The notes under the pieces are model-generated. The model ran no database searches and was not told the DNA's origin. It was given only the letters and a program-made list of their open reading frames with translations. 28,855 nt of DNA from Synergistales bacterium (GTDB lineage Bacteria > Synergistota > Synergistia > Synergistales > Aminobacteriaceae), in the NCBI GenBank assembly GCA_025997955.1, contig BNVH01000048.1, positions 1 through 28,855 on the forward strand, written 5' to 3'. Each line of letters begins with the position of its first letter. Positions within the stretch are counted from its first letter, which is position 1. The position numbers and the translations under genes were made by a program. Shown in pieces: positions 7,642 through 15,469 of this stretch.

Positions 7642-7651
7642 TATCAAGATA
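7642..7651. promoter_or_regulatory. Operator-like dyad TATCAAGATA in the dehydratase leader
   Basis: This palindrome (TATC, two bases, GATA) repeats the one at 7508-7517, 134 bp away across the divergent promoters. A related ATATCGATAT lies at 7620-7629. The positions, one at a start site and one about 40 nt into the other transcript, fit binding by one repressor, possibly with looping. The regulator is not identified. Confidence 0.35.
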
Positions 7652-7673
7652 TATCGAAAGAAGAGGTGCGGTA

Positions 7674-8849
7674 ATGAAGATAACTCAAGTGGAAATTTTT
7701 CATGTGCATAAACGCCCCAAGTCGGGGCAAAGGCCGATTTTAGTGCGAGTGGACACAGACGAGGGAATATACGGCGTAGGCGAGGCCGGAATGGCTTACG
7801 GCGTGGGCGGAAGCGCCGCCGCGAATATGATAAAGGATCTCGCGGCTCTCATAATCGGTCAGGATCCTTTCAACACTGAGGCGATATGGGAGAAGTTCTT
7901 CAAAAACACTTTTTGGGGCCAGGGCGGCGGCACGGTCGTATTTTCCGGAATAAGCGCCCTTGATATAGCCTTGTGGGACATCAAGGGCAAGGCTTTGTCC
8001 GTGCCGGTTTACAAACTTTTGGGCGGCAAAGTTCAGCAGAATTTGCGCGTCTACGCCTCGCAGATTCAGTTTGGCTGGGGGCCGGTAAGAGGCGGCAAGG
8101 CCAAGAAAGAGGAGTACGCCGAGGAGGCGAGAAAGGCTTTGGCCGAAGGCTACGACGCCGTAAAAGTGGACGTTTTGGCCCTCAACAAAGAAGGCAAGAC
8201 GGACGGCGTACATCTGGAGGGGCCTCTGCCCCCGGCTGTAATCAAACTCGGGGCCGAAAGAATTAAGGCCGTAAGGGAGGCGGTTGGCGACGACGTTGAC
8301 ATTATCATAGAAAATCACTCCCACACCGATATCGTAAGCGCCATTCAATTTGCTAAGGCGGTAGAGGAATATAATATTTTCTTCTACGAGGAAATAAACA
8401 CTCCGCTAAACCCTTCGCTTCTCAAAAAGGCCAAGGAAAAAATCGACATTCCACTCGCGGCGGGCGAGCGAATCTATGCGCGTTGGGGTTTCCTGCCGTT
8501 TTTTACCGATCATTCGATCGACGTGGCGCAGCCGGACGCCGGTTCCTGCGGCGGATTGACGGAGTTCAAGAAAATTGCCGACCTCGCGCATGTACACGAA
8601 ATCACTGTGCAGGCACATGTCGCCGGGACGGGCGTAGCCGAGGTAGCGGCGATACACGCCGAAACGGCTATACCAAACTTCTGCATACACGAGCATCATC
8701 AAAAGGCCCTTCTGCCGGAATATATCGAGCTGTGCGTTCATAATTACCAGCCTGTAAAAGGGCGTTACACCGCGCCGAATTTGCCCGGTCTTGGTCAGGA
8801 CTTTACCGAGAAGGTGTACAACGACTCCGACAGGATTTTGGTGAAGTAA
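7674..8849 (+). CDS. Enolase-superfamily acid-sugar dehydratase (mandelate racemase subgroup, galactonate dehydratase-like)
   Basis: The protein has 391 residues with an N-terminal capping domain (1-125) and a barrel. It aligns by motif with D-galactonate dehydratase: metal ligands E213, E239 and E265 keep the 26-residue spacing of the family, with H215, H315 (QAHVAG) and E340 (CIHEHH) as catalytic residues. Two departures stand out: the first metal ligand is Glu in ENHSH rather than the usual Asp, and the EEP motif reads EEI. Dehydration of an acid sugar to a 2-keto-3-deoxy acid is the likely reaction. An in-frame ATG at 7635 exists, but AGAGGTG at 7662-7668 points to 7674. Three ABC transporter genes follow. 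Confidence 0.88.
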   Translation: MKITQVEIFHVHKRPKSGQRPILVRVDTDEGIYGVGEAGMAYGVGGSAAANMIKDLAALIIGQDPFNTEAIWEKFFKNTFWGQGGGTVVFSGISALDIALWDIKGKALSVPVYKLLGGKVQQNLRVYASQIQFGWGPVRGGKAKKEEYAEEARKALAEGYDAVKVDVLALNKEGKTDGVHLEGPLPPAVIKLGAERIKAVREAVGDDVDIIIENHSHTDIVSAIQFAKAVEEYNIFFYEEINTPLNPSLLKKAKEKIDIPLAAGERIYARWGFLPFFTDHSIDVAQPDAGSCGGLTEFKKIADLAHVHEITVQAHVAGTGVAEVAAIHAETAIPNFCIHEHHQKALLPEYIELCVHNYQPVKGRYTAPNLPGLGQDFTEKVYNDSDRILVK

Positions 8850-8855
8850 AAAATA

Positions 8856-9659
8856 ATGAGCGCTTTAACGGGGACGCGAGGGAAGGGCCTTGCTAAAATA
8901 TTGGGCTTTTTCAAGCGCACATTGGCGATTTTTGTGTTTTTGGCGGTCTGGGAAGCGCTGCCTCAGTTTGGGTTTATTGATCCCTTTTTTCTGCCGCCTT
9001 TTTCAAAGGTCGCCGCTACAATCTATGCAATGATCTTAAGCGGGGAATTTTTTACCCATCTGGCCGCCAGCCTGAAACGCGCGCTCTCCGGTTTTGCGCT
9101 GGGGTTTACAGTCGCCGTTTCGCTCGGTCTTTTGGTGGGTTGGTTCAGACCGCTTGAAAAATTTCTCGATCCTCTGTTGCAGGCTTTTCGTCAAACGTCG
9201 GCCTTGGCTCTTTTCCCTGTGTTCATACTTTTTTTCGGCATAGGCGAAACAGCGAAGATAGCGATTATTTACTGGGGCGTGCAGTGGCCTATCCTGCTCA
9301 ATACCATCACGGGCGTCAAAAACGTCGAGCCGCTTTTGATAAAATCCGCGCGCTCAATGGCCGCTTCCAATTCCGTGATATTTTTTCACGTAGTGCTTCC
9401 AGCCTCTCTTCCTTATATATTTACCGGCGCGCGGCTGAGCGCCACTACGTCCATTCTCATTTTGATAGCCGCCGAGATGGTCGGCGCAAAGGCCGGGCTT
9501 GGTTTTTTAGTTTTCGACGCGCAACAAAAGTTCGAGATACCGCGCATGTACGCCGGTATCTTGCTGATGTCCATGTTGGGCTTCACCGCTAACTATCTCA
9601 TTTTACACTTAGAAAGAAAGTACACCTCCTGGAAACAAAATTTAGTCCCGCAACGCTAG
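8856..9659 (+). CDS. ABC transporter permease, SsuC/TauC type
   Basis: A 267-residue inner-membrane protein with about six hydrophobic helices carries the binding-protein-dependent permease loop (SARSMAASNSVIFFHVVLPASLPYIFTGAR reduced: EAA-like element near residues 163-195). It belongs to the SsuC/TauC/NrtB group that moves sulfonates, nitrate, taurine, aromatic acids or pyrimidine precursors. The ATG lies 6 nt after the dehydratase stop, with a weak GGTGAAG as ribosome binding site inside that gene's end, so translation is probably coupled. It is the first of a permease, binding protein, ATPase series. Confidence 0.92.
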   Translation: MSALTGTRGKGLAKILGFFKRTLAIFVFLAVWEALPQFGFIDPFFLPPFSKVAATIYAMILSGEFFTHLAASLKRALSGFALGFTVAVSLGLLVGWFRPLEKFLDPLLQAFRQTSALALFPVFILFFGIGETAKIAIIYWGVQWPILLNTITGVKNVEPLLIKSARSMAASNSVIFFHVVLPASLPYIFTGARLSATTSILILIAAEMVGAKAGLGFLVFDAQQKFEIPRMYAGILLMSMLGFTANYLILHLERKYTSWKQNLVPQR

Positions 9660-9704
9660 GTCGGGCTTTTTCAATAAATTACAAAAAACAAGAAAGGACA
9701 AGTG

Positions 9705-10772
9705 ATGAAAGTGTTCAAAAACAACAAGAAGTTTACGCTATGCACCGCTCTTTGCCTCCTGAGCCTCATCGTTTTGACAGCTGTTGGAGTCAGCGCCGGA
9801 GAGGCCGCGTCGCAGAACGACAAGCCTAAGTTTGTAAACGGCAGGTTAGATAAGCCGTTTACCCTCAAAGTCCCGACTATGTCCGGTTTCAATGAGATAT
9901 ACATAGGCGAGCAATTAGGATTTTACAAAGAAGTCGGCCTTGACATTGAGTACACCGGCTCAATGACCGGCAGTCTGCTGGCTCAGTCGGTTATAAACGG
10001 CGACAATCACCTTTTCGGCACAGGGCACATACTCACGATAGCCAAGGCGCGCGAGGCCGGGGCTAAGATTAAGATGGTGCTGCAAGGGTCTTTTGACGAC
10101 CCCGAGCCAAGGAAAATACACATGAGTTGGCTTGTAAAAGACGGCAGCCCTATTAAAGAAGCCAAGGACGTCATCGGCAAAAAAGTCTCCATAGCCTATG
10201 TCGGAAGCTGCGTAGAGCTTCTTTTCTCCGAATATCTTAGGCAGAACGGAATCAAACGCGACCAGGTGGAGTGGATTGTCATGCCCGACGGCCAAGCGGA
10301 GAACGCGCTGAAGATAGGCGAGATAGACGTAGCCGGAATTCACGCCGTGTTTGTTCAATCCGCTCTCTCCCGCGGCGGCGTGCACTCGTTGGTCAACACT
10401 TGGCAAATCGGCACAGCCGCCGGGAACGGCTCGGCCAGCTCTTATTCCGCGCGCGCTTTCAGCGAGGGTTTTATAAAGGAAAACCCCGACATAGTGAAAG
10501 CCTACATTGCCGCGACGGTTAAGACCCAGCACTGGATCAACAAGAACTACGACGACGCCATAGTGATAGCGGCCAAATACCTGAAAGTCGACATCGACAA
10601 AGCCGGCGGCACGGTCTTCCCTCCCGAGGACGGCATAGACCCCGCTAAGGTGGCTTTCTGGATCAAGATGATGGAGGATAACGGGTTTGTGGAAGTCGGT
10701 TCAGTGACGGACGAGGTATGGACAAACGACCTCAACCCCTACCTCAGCGGTGAGATTAAGGATACTCTTTAG
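9705..10772 (+). CDS. ABC transporter substrate-binding protein, SsuA/NMT1-like
   Basis: The 355-residue protein has an N-terminal signal peptide (basic start, hydrophobic residues about 10-30, cleavage near SAG-EAA or GVSA-G). The body resembles SsuA/NMT1 proteins: an EIYIGEQLGFYKEVGLDIEY start of the fold, GKKVSIAYVGS, and DGQAENALKIGEIDVAGIH around residue 195. Members bind sulfonates, taurine, nitrate, bicarbonate, phthalate or thiamine precursors, so the ligand is open. AAAGGA at 9693-9698 favours the ATG at 9705 over the in-frame GTG at 9702. It lies between its permease and ATPase, an order less common than ATPase or binding protein first. Confidence 0.9.
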   Translation: MKVFKNNKKFTLCTALCLLSLIVLTAVGVSAGEAASQNDKPKFVNGRLDKPFTLKVPTMSGFNEIYIGEQLGFYKEVGLDIEYTGSMTGSLLAQSVINGDNHLFGTGHILTIAKAREAGAKIKMVLQGSFDDPEPRKIHMSWLVKDGSPIKEAKDVIGKKVSIAYVGSCVELLFSEYLRQNGIKRDQVEWIVMPDGQAENALKIGEIDVAGIHAVFVQSALSRGGVHSLVNTWQIGTAAGNGSASSYSARAFSEGFIKENPDIVKAYIAATVKTQHWINKNYDDAIVIAAKYLKVDIDKAGGTVFPPEDGIDPAKVAFWIKMMEDNGFVEVGSVTDEVWTNDLNPYLSGEIKDTL

Positions 10773-10781
10773 AGGTTTTTA

Positions 10782-11573
10782 ATGAACCCACCGGTCAAAA
10801 TACAGGTGCGCGGCATAAACAAGATTTTTAAGGTCAAGCGCGAGGGCTGCGCGGACAGCGGCGAATTTGTCGCCGTCCGGGACGTCGATTTGGACGTTTA
10901 CAAGGGCGAGTTTCTGGTGATCGTCGGGCCGTCAGGATGCGGCAAATCGACGCTCCTTGATATTTTGGCCGGGCTTGACCACGCGACATCCGGTGAAGTA
11001 AACATAGACGGCAAGGTCGTAACCGGGCCGGGCATGGACAGAGGGTTTGTCATGCAGGGCTACGCCCTTTTTCCGTGGCTCACAGTTCAGGCCAACGTGG
11101 AGTTTGGCCTGAAGATGAAGAAAACACCGCGACGGGAGAGGGCGAGAATCAGCCGACATTTTTTGGAACTTGTCGACCTCTTGGCTTTCGCGAACAGATA
11201 CCCGCACGAACTATCCGGCGGAATGAAACAAAGGGTCGCCATAGCCAGGGCTTTAGCTTTCGACCCGGACGTGTTGCTTATGGACGAACCCTTTGCGGCG
11301 CTCGACGCTCAGACGCGCGAGGTTCTACAGGAAGAACTCTTGCTTATCTGGGAAAGAACCAAAAAAACCATCGTCTTCGTCACTCACGGCATTGACGAAG
11401 CGGTTTTTCTCGGAGACCGAATAGCGGTTATGGACACCGAGCCGGGCAGGATAAAAGAGATCCTGAACGTGGAATTGGAGCGCCCGCGTCAATACGTAAG
11501 AGGTTCGGCGGAATTTGGGCAAATAAGGAACAACGTGTGGCGGCTCTTGCAAAAAGACCCGTCAGGCTTTTAG
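10782..11573 (+). CDS. ABC transporter ATP-binding protein, SsuB/TauB type
   Basis: The 263-residue ATPase shows Walker A GPSGCGKST (about residues 48-56), Q-loop QGYALFPW, signature LSGGMKQRVAIARA, Walker B VLLMDEPFAALDAQ and the switch His in VFVTHGIDEAV. The HGIDEA ending and TEPGRIKEI are typical of the nitrate/sulfonate/taurine ATPases. It starts 9 nt after the binding-protein stop and completes the transporter with the two genes before it. It powers uptake of the unknown acid that the dehydratase probably acts on. Confidence 0.95.
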   Translation: MNPPVKIQVRGINKIFKVKREGCADSGEFVAVRDVDLDVYKGEFLVIVGPSGCGKSTLLDILAGLDHATSGEVNIDGKVVTGPGMDRGFVMQGYALFPWLTVQANVEFGLKMKKTPRRERARISRHFLELVDLLAFANRYPHELSGGMKQRVAIARALAFDPDVLLMDEPFAALDAQTREVLQEELLLIWERTKKTIVFVTHGIDEAVFLGDRIAVMDTEPGRIKEILNVELERPRQYVRGSAEFGQIRNNVWRLLQKDPSGF

Positions 11574-11591
11574 TTTATTGCGTAGTGATAT

Positions 11592-11620
11592 GTCAGGCGG
11601 TCAAATAATGGCCACCTGAC
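11592..11620. terminator. Hairpin between convergent operons
   Basis: GTCAGG (11592-11597) pairs with CCTGAC (11615-11620). An inner GGTC/GGCC pairing adds about four more pairs around one mismatch. No long T run follows on either strand, so it may be a weak or factor-assisted terminator separating the ABC operon from dctM. Confidence 0.45.
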
Positions 11621-11651
11621 TAGTTCGATTGTGTACCGTTTTAGCTTGGGT

Positions 11652-12929
11652 TTAATAAAGCCCAAAAAGCTTGGGCAGACCGTAGCTCAGCACGGGCACG
11701 TATGTAAGAAGGAAGATGTCCAAGATCATCACGAGGATAAAGGGAAGAGCCGCGCGGGAGATGTCCTCTAAGGTAATCTTCGCTATACCGCAGCTGACAA
11801 AAAGACACACCCCCAGAGGCGGAGTGACCATTCCTATAGCGAGGTTGACGACTATGATGACGCCGAAGTGCAGAAGGTCGACGCCTATAGTGCTCAGAAT
11901 CGGCAAAAAGACCGGGACGAGGATGATAATGGCGGCTATTGTCTCCATGAACGTGCCTACGAAAAGCAACAAAATATTGATCATCAGCAAAACAATAATC
12001 GGGTTAGAGGAAATCGACAGCATACCCTCCGCCACCATCTGAGGGATGCGCCGAGAGGTGAGCACCCAACTGAACGCGGAGGACGTCCCGATGATGAACA
12101 TTATCACCGCCGTGCCTATGGCGGCGTTGACGAAAACGGTCTTCATATGGGAAAAGTGGAGCTCCTTGTAGATAAAAAAACCGACGAACAAGCCATAGAC
12201 TACCGCCACAACAGCGGCCTCCGTAGGCGTGAAGACTCCGCCGTAGATTCCTCCGAGGATGATGACGGGCATCAAAATAGCCCAAAACGCGTCCTTGGCC
12301 GCCTCTTTGCGTTCGCCCCAGGTGTAGCGTCTATCACCCTTGTACCCCTTTTTGTGCGCTATTATCCAGGCTACGAACATCAAAGATACGCCTACTATAA
12401 CGCCGGGGATAAAGCCGCCCATGAAAAGCGCTCCGACTGAGACGCCGGTCATTACGCAATAGATTATCATAGGGATGCTTGGGGGGATCATGACGCCCAA
12501 TGTTCCGGCTGTGGCCTGAACGGCGGCCGTGTAGGGCTTGCCGTATCCGCGCGCGACCATCTCCGGGATGATGACGGACCCTATCGCCGCGACGCAGGCC
12601 GCGGCCGCGCCTGAGATAGCCCCAAAGAACATACTCGCTATGATGGCGACAAAGGCCAGTCCTCCGGCGTAGTGTCCTACGAAAGTGTTGGCCAAGTGAA
12701 TGAGCCTGCGCGATATGCCGCCGTTTTCCATCAAAGAACCGGCCAGAATAAAGAAAGGCACGGCCATGAGGGGGAACGAGTCCATAGCTGTGAACATCTT
12801 CTGAACCAAAATTACGGGCGGTATGGGAGAAACGAGCAACGCCGCCAATGTGGACGCGCCAATAGAGATAGCGATAGGTACGTTCAAGGCAAAAAGAAGC
12901 GCGAGAGCAACAAAGAGAATAGTGGCCAT
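11652..12929 (-). CDS. dctM: TRAP transporter large permease subunit (DctM)
   Basis: This 425-residue membrane protein has the DctM length and about 12 hydrophobic helices. Typical elements are the ALNVPIAISIGAST start, VPFFILAGSLMENGGI near residue 57, FGAISGAAAACVAAIGSVIIPEM near 105 and TPPLGVCLFVSCGIAKI near the end. It is the sodium-coupled channel of a TRAP system. The start codon overlaps the dctQ stop by one base (TAATG), showing translational coupling. It is the last gene of the minus-strand panB-panE-dctPQM operon. Confidence 0.95.
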   Translation of the reverse strand: MATILFVALALLFALNVPIAISIGASTLAALLVSPIPPVILVQKMFTAMDSFPLMAVPFFILAGSLMENGGISRRLIHLANTFVGHYAGGLAFVAIIASMFFGAISGAAAACVAAIGSVIIPEMVARGYGKPYTAAVQATAGTLGVMIPPSIPMIIYCVMTGVSVGALFMGGFIPGVIVGVSLMFVAWIIAHKKGYKGDRRYTWGERKEAAKDAFWAILMPVIILGGIYGGVFTPTEAAVVAVVYGLFVGFFIYKELHFSHMKTVFVNAAIGTAVIMFIIGTSSAFSWVLTSRRIPQMVAEGMLSISSNPIIVLLMINILLLFVGTFMETIAAIIILVPVFLPILSTIGVDLLHFGVIIVVNLAIGMVTPPLGVCLFVSCGIAKITLEDISRAALPFILVMILDIFLLTYVPVLSYGLPKLFGLY

Positions 12930-13420
12930 TATGAATGCGCACCCCCTTTATTTGATGAAATCAACGCGTTTAGCTCCTCAATAGAGTAGAGAAGCATCAG
13001 GACTCCGCCGACGACCAACGCGCCATAAGGAATAGCCATGGAAATCTCCATAGCGGGCGACTCCTGCGGCGCTACTACTTTCAAAACCTTTATTCCATAG
13101 TGGATAATCCCAACAAAGAAGCCGGCGGCTACGAGCGTCGTCAAAAACGATACCGCTTTTTTAACAGGCGCGGGAAACAGCATCACCAAAGCCTCGACTC
13201 CGATGTGGCCCTTTTTGCGCAGGGCGATGCTCGATCCCAACATCGACATCCAGACCATGAGATAGCGCGCGGCCTCCTCCGACCAGGGCAAAGAGGCGTG
13301 CAATATGAAGCGCCATATAACCTGGGCGAACACGATAACCACCATCGCCGCAACCATGACAAACAGCACATATTCCGTCAATAACTGAATAAGATCTAAT
13401 ATTTTTTTGATTATTTTCAC
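12929..13420 (-). CDS. dctQ: TRAP transporter small membrane subunit (DctQ)
   Basis: The protein of 163 residues has four hydrophobic helices and the DctQ hallmark FAQVIWRFILHASLPWSEEAARYLMVW (core at about residues 29-55, with the conserved W, R, W-SEE-AR). It supports DctM in the inner membrane. The start is a GTG at 13420, with AGGTGGG about 11 nt upstream. It begins 103 nt after dctP, with a large hairpin in the gap, and overlaps dctM by one base. Confidence 0.92.
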   Translation of the reverse strand: MKIIKKILDLIQLLTEYVLFVMVAAMVVIVFAQVIWRFILHASLPWSEEAARYLMVWMSMLGSSIALRKKGHIGVEALVMLFPAPVKKAVSFLTTLVAAGFFVGIIHYGIKVLKVVAPQESPAMEISMAIPYGALVVGGVLMLLYSIEELNALISSNKGGAHS

Positions 13421-13454
13421 TTGCGTAATCCCACCTTTTACAGCCTAAACTCTA

Positions 13455-13498
13455 AGGGGCAAGGCTCGCCTAGGTTGATACGCGATTGCCTTGCCCCT
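13455..13498. terminator. Large intercistronic stem-loop between dctP and dctQ
   Basis: AGGGGCAAGGC (13455-13465) and GCCTTGCCCCT (13488-13498) form a perfect 11-bp stem with a 22-nt loop. On the operon's minus strand no T run follows, so it is better read as an mRNA-stabilising or pausing element that raises dctP over dctQM. On the plus strand it is followed by GTTTTT and could stop antisense transcription. Confidence 0.6.
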
Positions 13499-13523
13499 CT
13501 GTTTTTCATAGTAAGCTCAGGCG

Positions 13524-14519
13524 CTATTTCCCTGAAGATATTATCTGATCCAAAAGCCCCGCGTCGTCTCCGAGCTCCGCTTTGAAATCGTTATATACGC
13601 TCTGGCTGGCTTTCTGGAACAATGATAGGTCAGGCGTCGTTATCTCCATGCCGTTTTGTTTAAGCAAGTCGACATAGTCTTTTTCCATCTTGTCGCAAAT
13701 CGCGCGTTCGTGCAGGGCCGCCTCCTGCGCGGCCGTTTTGAAAACCTCCTGCTGATCGGGAGGAAGCGAGTCAAAGAGCGGCTTGGCAATCAGTATCATG
13801 GCAGGGGAGAAGACGTGACGGGTGATGGCCAAGTGCTTTTGCACTTCGTAAAGTTTGGACGTGTAGATGACTGGGATGGGGTTTTCCTGGCCGTCGATGG
13901 TCCCCTGCTGAAGCGCCGTGAAGACCTCGCTCCAGGCCATAGGCGTCGGGTCGGAGCCCAGCGCGCGCCACATCGCCATATGCACTTTGTTCTCCTGGGT
14001 GCGAATCTTCAGCCCAGCGGCGTCCGCCGGGGAGCCAACCGGACGTTTAGCGTTAGTGAGGTTTCTGAAACCGTTTTCCATCCAAGCAAGCCCGTGGATG
14101 CCCTTGGCGTCCAAAAGCCCAAGAATGTGCCGTCCTATTTCGCCGTCCAAGACATCATAGACGTGCTTTTTGTCCTTGAAGAGGAAAGGAAAATCGAAAA
14201 GCAGAAACCTCTTCTCGAAGCCGCCCATGGGGCCGGTGGACCCAGCGTAGATGTCAACTGTTCCCAACTGAAGCCCCTCAATGATGTCGCGCTCACCCGT
14301 GCCCAATTGTCCGTTCGGGAAAATGTCGATTTGAATGTCGCCCTTGGTTCCGCTCTCGACGAGCTCTTTGAACTTCAGAGCGCCGAGATGATAGGCGTTG
14401 TCCTCCGTGACGGAATGCCCTAATTTGAGCACACGCGAAGGCGCCGCCTCGGACGCGAAAGCAAAAGAGAAAAGCATAGCGATTAACAACAGCCACGTAC
14501 AAGATTTGCGATATTTCAT
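13524..14519 (-). CDS. dctP: TRAP transporter solute-binding protein (DctP family)
   Basis: The 331-residue protein has a clear signal peptide (MKYRKSC, hydrophobic core, cleavage about ASEA-A). The DctP fold is evident from NGQLGTGERDIIEGLQLG near residue 69, FRNLTNAKRPV near 151 and GLKIRTQEN, in which R173 matches the arginine that binds the substrate carboxylate in TRAP proteins. So the ligand is probably a carboxylic acid. The frame extends to an ATG at 14546 inside panE, but AAAGGGGAA about 9 nt ahead of 14519 marks the real start. It lies 16 nt after panE. Confidence 0.93.
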   Translation of the reverse strand: MKYRKSCTWLLLIAMLFSFAFASEAAPSRVLKLGHSVTEDNAYHLGALKFKELVESGTKGDIQIDIFPNGQLGTGERDIIEGLQLGTVDIYAGSTGPMGGFEKRFLLFDFPFLFKDKKHVYDVLDGEIGRHILGLLDAKGIHGLAWMENGFRNLTNAKRPVGSPADAAGLKIRTQENKVHMAMWRALGSDPTPMAWSEVFTALQQGTIDGQENPIPVIYTSKLYEVQKHLAITRHVFSPAMILIAKPLFDSLPPDQQEVFKTAAQEAALHERAICDKMEKDYVDLLKQNGMEITTPDLSLFQKASQSVYNDFKAELGDDAGLLDQIISSGK

Positions 14520-14535
14520 TTTTATATTCCCCTTT

Positions 14536-15468
14536 CTAACAAACATCGTCGTAAGTCTTTTGACGGACTAAAACCAAATTGGTCAGCACGTCATTCACAG
14601 GAGTCGGGATACCCAATTTTTTGCCCTCGTCGGCTATGGCCCCGTTGATGACGGCTATTTCCGTGGCGCGCTTTGCCAGAATATCCTGTAACATCGAGGA
14701 GCGGTTAGCCTCAGTCTTCTTGGCGATATTCTTGACGTGCTCAAAAATCTCATGGATTTCCAAAGTTATTCCCTTAGCCTCAGCCACAGAGCAAGCCTCG
14801 TCTATGACTAACTTCATCAGCGTCTCAGTCTCCGGGAAGTCGACAAGACGCCCGTTCTTGAGTCCTGTTATGGCGGTCAGCGCGTTAATCCCGACGTTCA
14901 CTATCAGCTTCGTCCATATAAGACCCACAACATTCGTCGAAAACTTGCTTGTCATACCGGCCTTTTCAAATAGCGCGACGAGGTCATCGACGCGCTTGGA
15001 CTGTTTTCCGTCCAACTCTCCGATAACCGTATCCCCCGCGCCGGCGTGACGAATCTTGCCGGGCCCCAAAAGCGTCGCTCCGTGCCCAGTGGTTCCGGCC
15101 ACCACATGTGAGGCGCTCACTACGCCGCATAACTTTTCCGCGTTGCCCAGACCGTTTTGCAAGGTCAGGACCGTGGTATTTTCGCCAACCAAGGCAAGCG
15201 CGTCACGCATGGCCTGTTCCGTCGCGGTCGCCTTCACAAAGACTATGACGAGATCGGCGACGCCGACGTCGGACGCCTTGAGGACCGCCTTTATATTACT
15301 GATGGTCTGAACGCCGCCGAGCGCCTCTTCTATGGTCAGCCCCGAGCGGTTTATTGTATCGACGTGATCTTTCCAGACATCAACAAGAACGACCTCACAC
15401 CCGGATTTAGCCAATGTCCCTCCGTAAAGGGATCCCATAGCTCCGGATCCTAAAACCGCTACTTTCAT
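14536..15468 (-). CDS. panE: Ketopantoate reductase family protein (PanE/ApbA)
   Basis: The 310-residue enzyme has the N-terminal Rossmann motif GSGAMG (8-13), VKA at 79-81 and LQNGLGN at 103-109. Catalytic residues match PanE: K187 in WTKLIVNVGINAL, and the SSMLQD element with E270 in TEIAVINGA. It interconverts 2-dehydropantoate and pantoate with NADP(H). It begins one base after panB, in an operon that has no panC or panD but has an amidohydrolase and a TRAP transporter. So it may run as a pantoate oxidase, or it may be a PanE-like reductase for another 2-oxoacid. The family call is firm; the direction is inference. Confidence 0.9.
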   Translation of the reverse strand: MKVAVLGSGAMGSLYGGTLAKSGCEVVLVDVWKDHVDTINRSGLTIEEALGGVQTISNIKAVLKASDVGVADLVIVFVKATATEQAMRDALALVGENTTVLTLQNGLGNAEKLCGVVSASHVVAGTTGHGATLLGPGKIRHAGAGDTVIGELDGKQSKRVDDLVALFEKAGMTSKFSTNVVGLIWTKLIVNVGINALTAITGLKNGRLVDFPETETLMKLVIDEACSVAEAKGITLEIHEIFEHVKNIAKKTEANRSSMLQDILAKRATEIAVINGAIADEGKKLGIPTPVNDVLTNLVLVRQKTYDDVC

Positions 15469-15469
15469 A

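Noticed and set aside
8856..11573. Assigning ssu or tau gene symbols and sulfonate uptake
   Set aside because: The family covers many ligands and no sulfonate monooxygenase or related gene is nearby.
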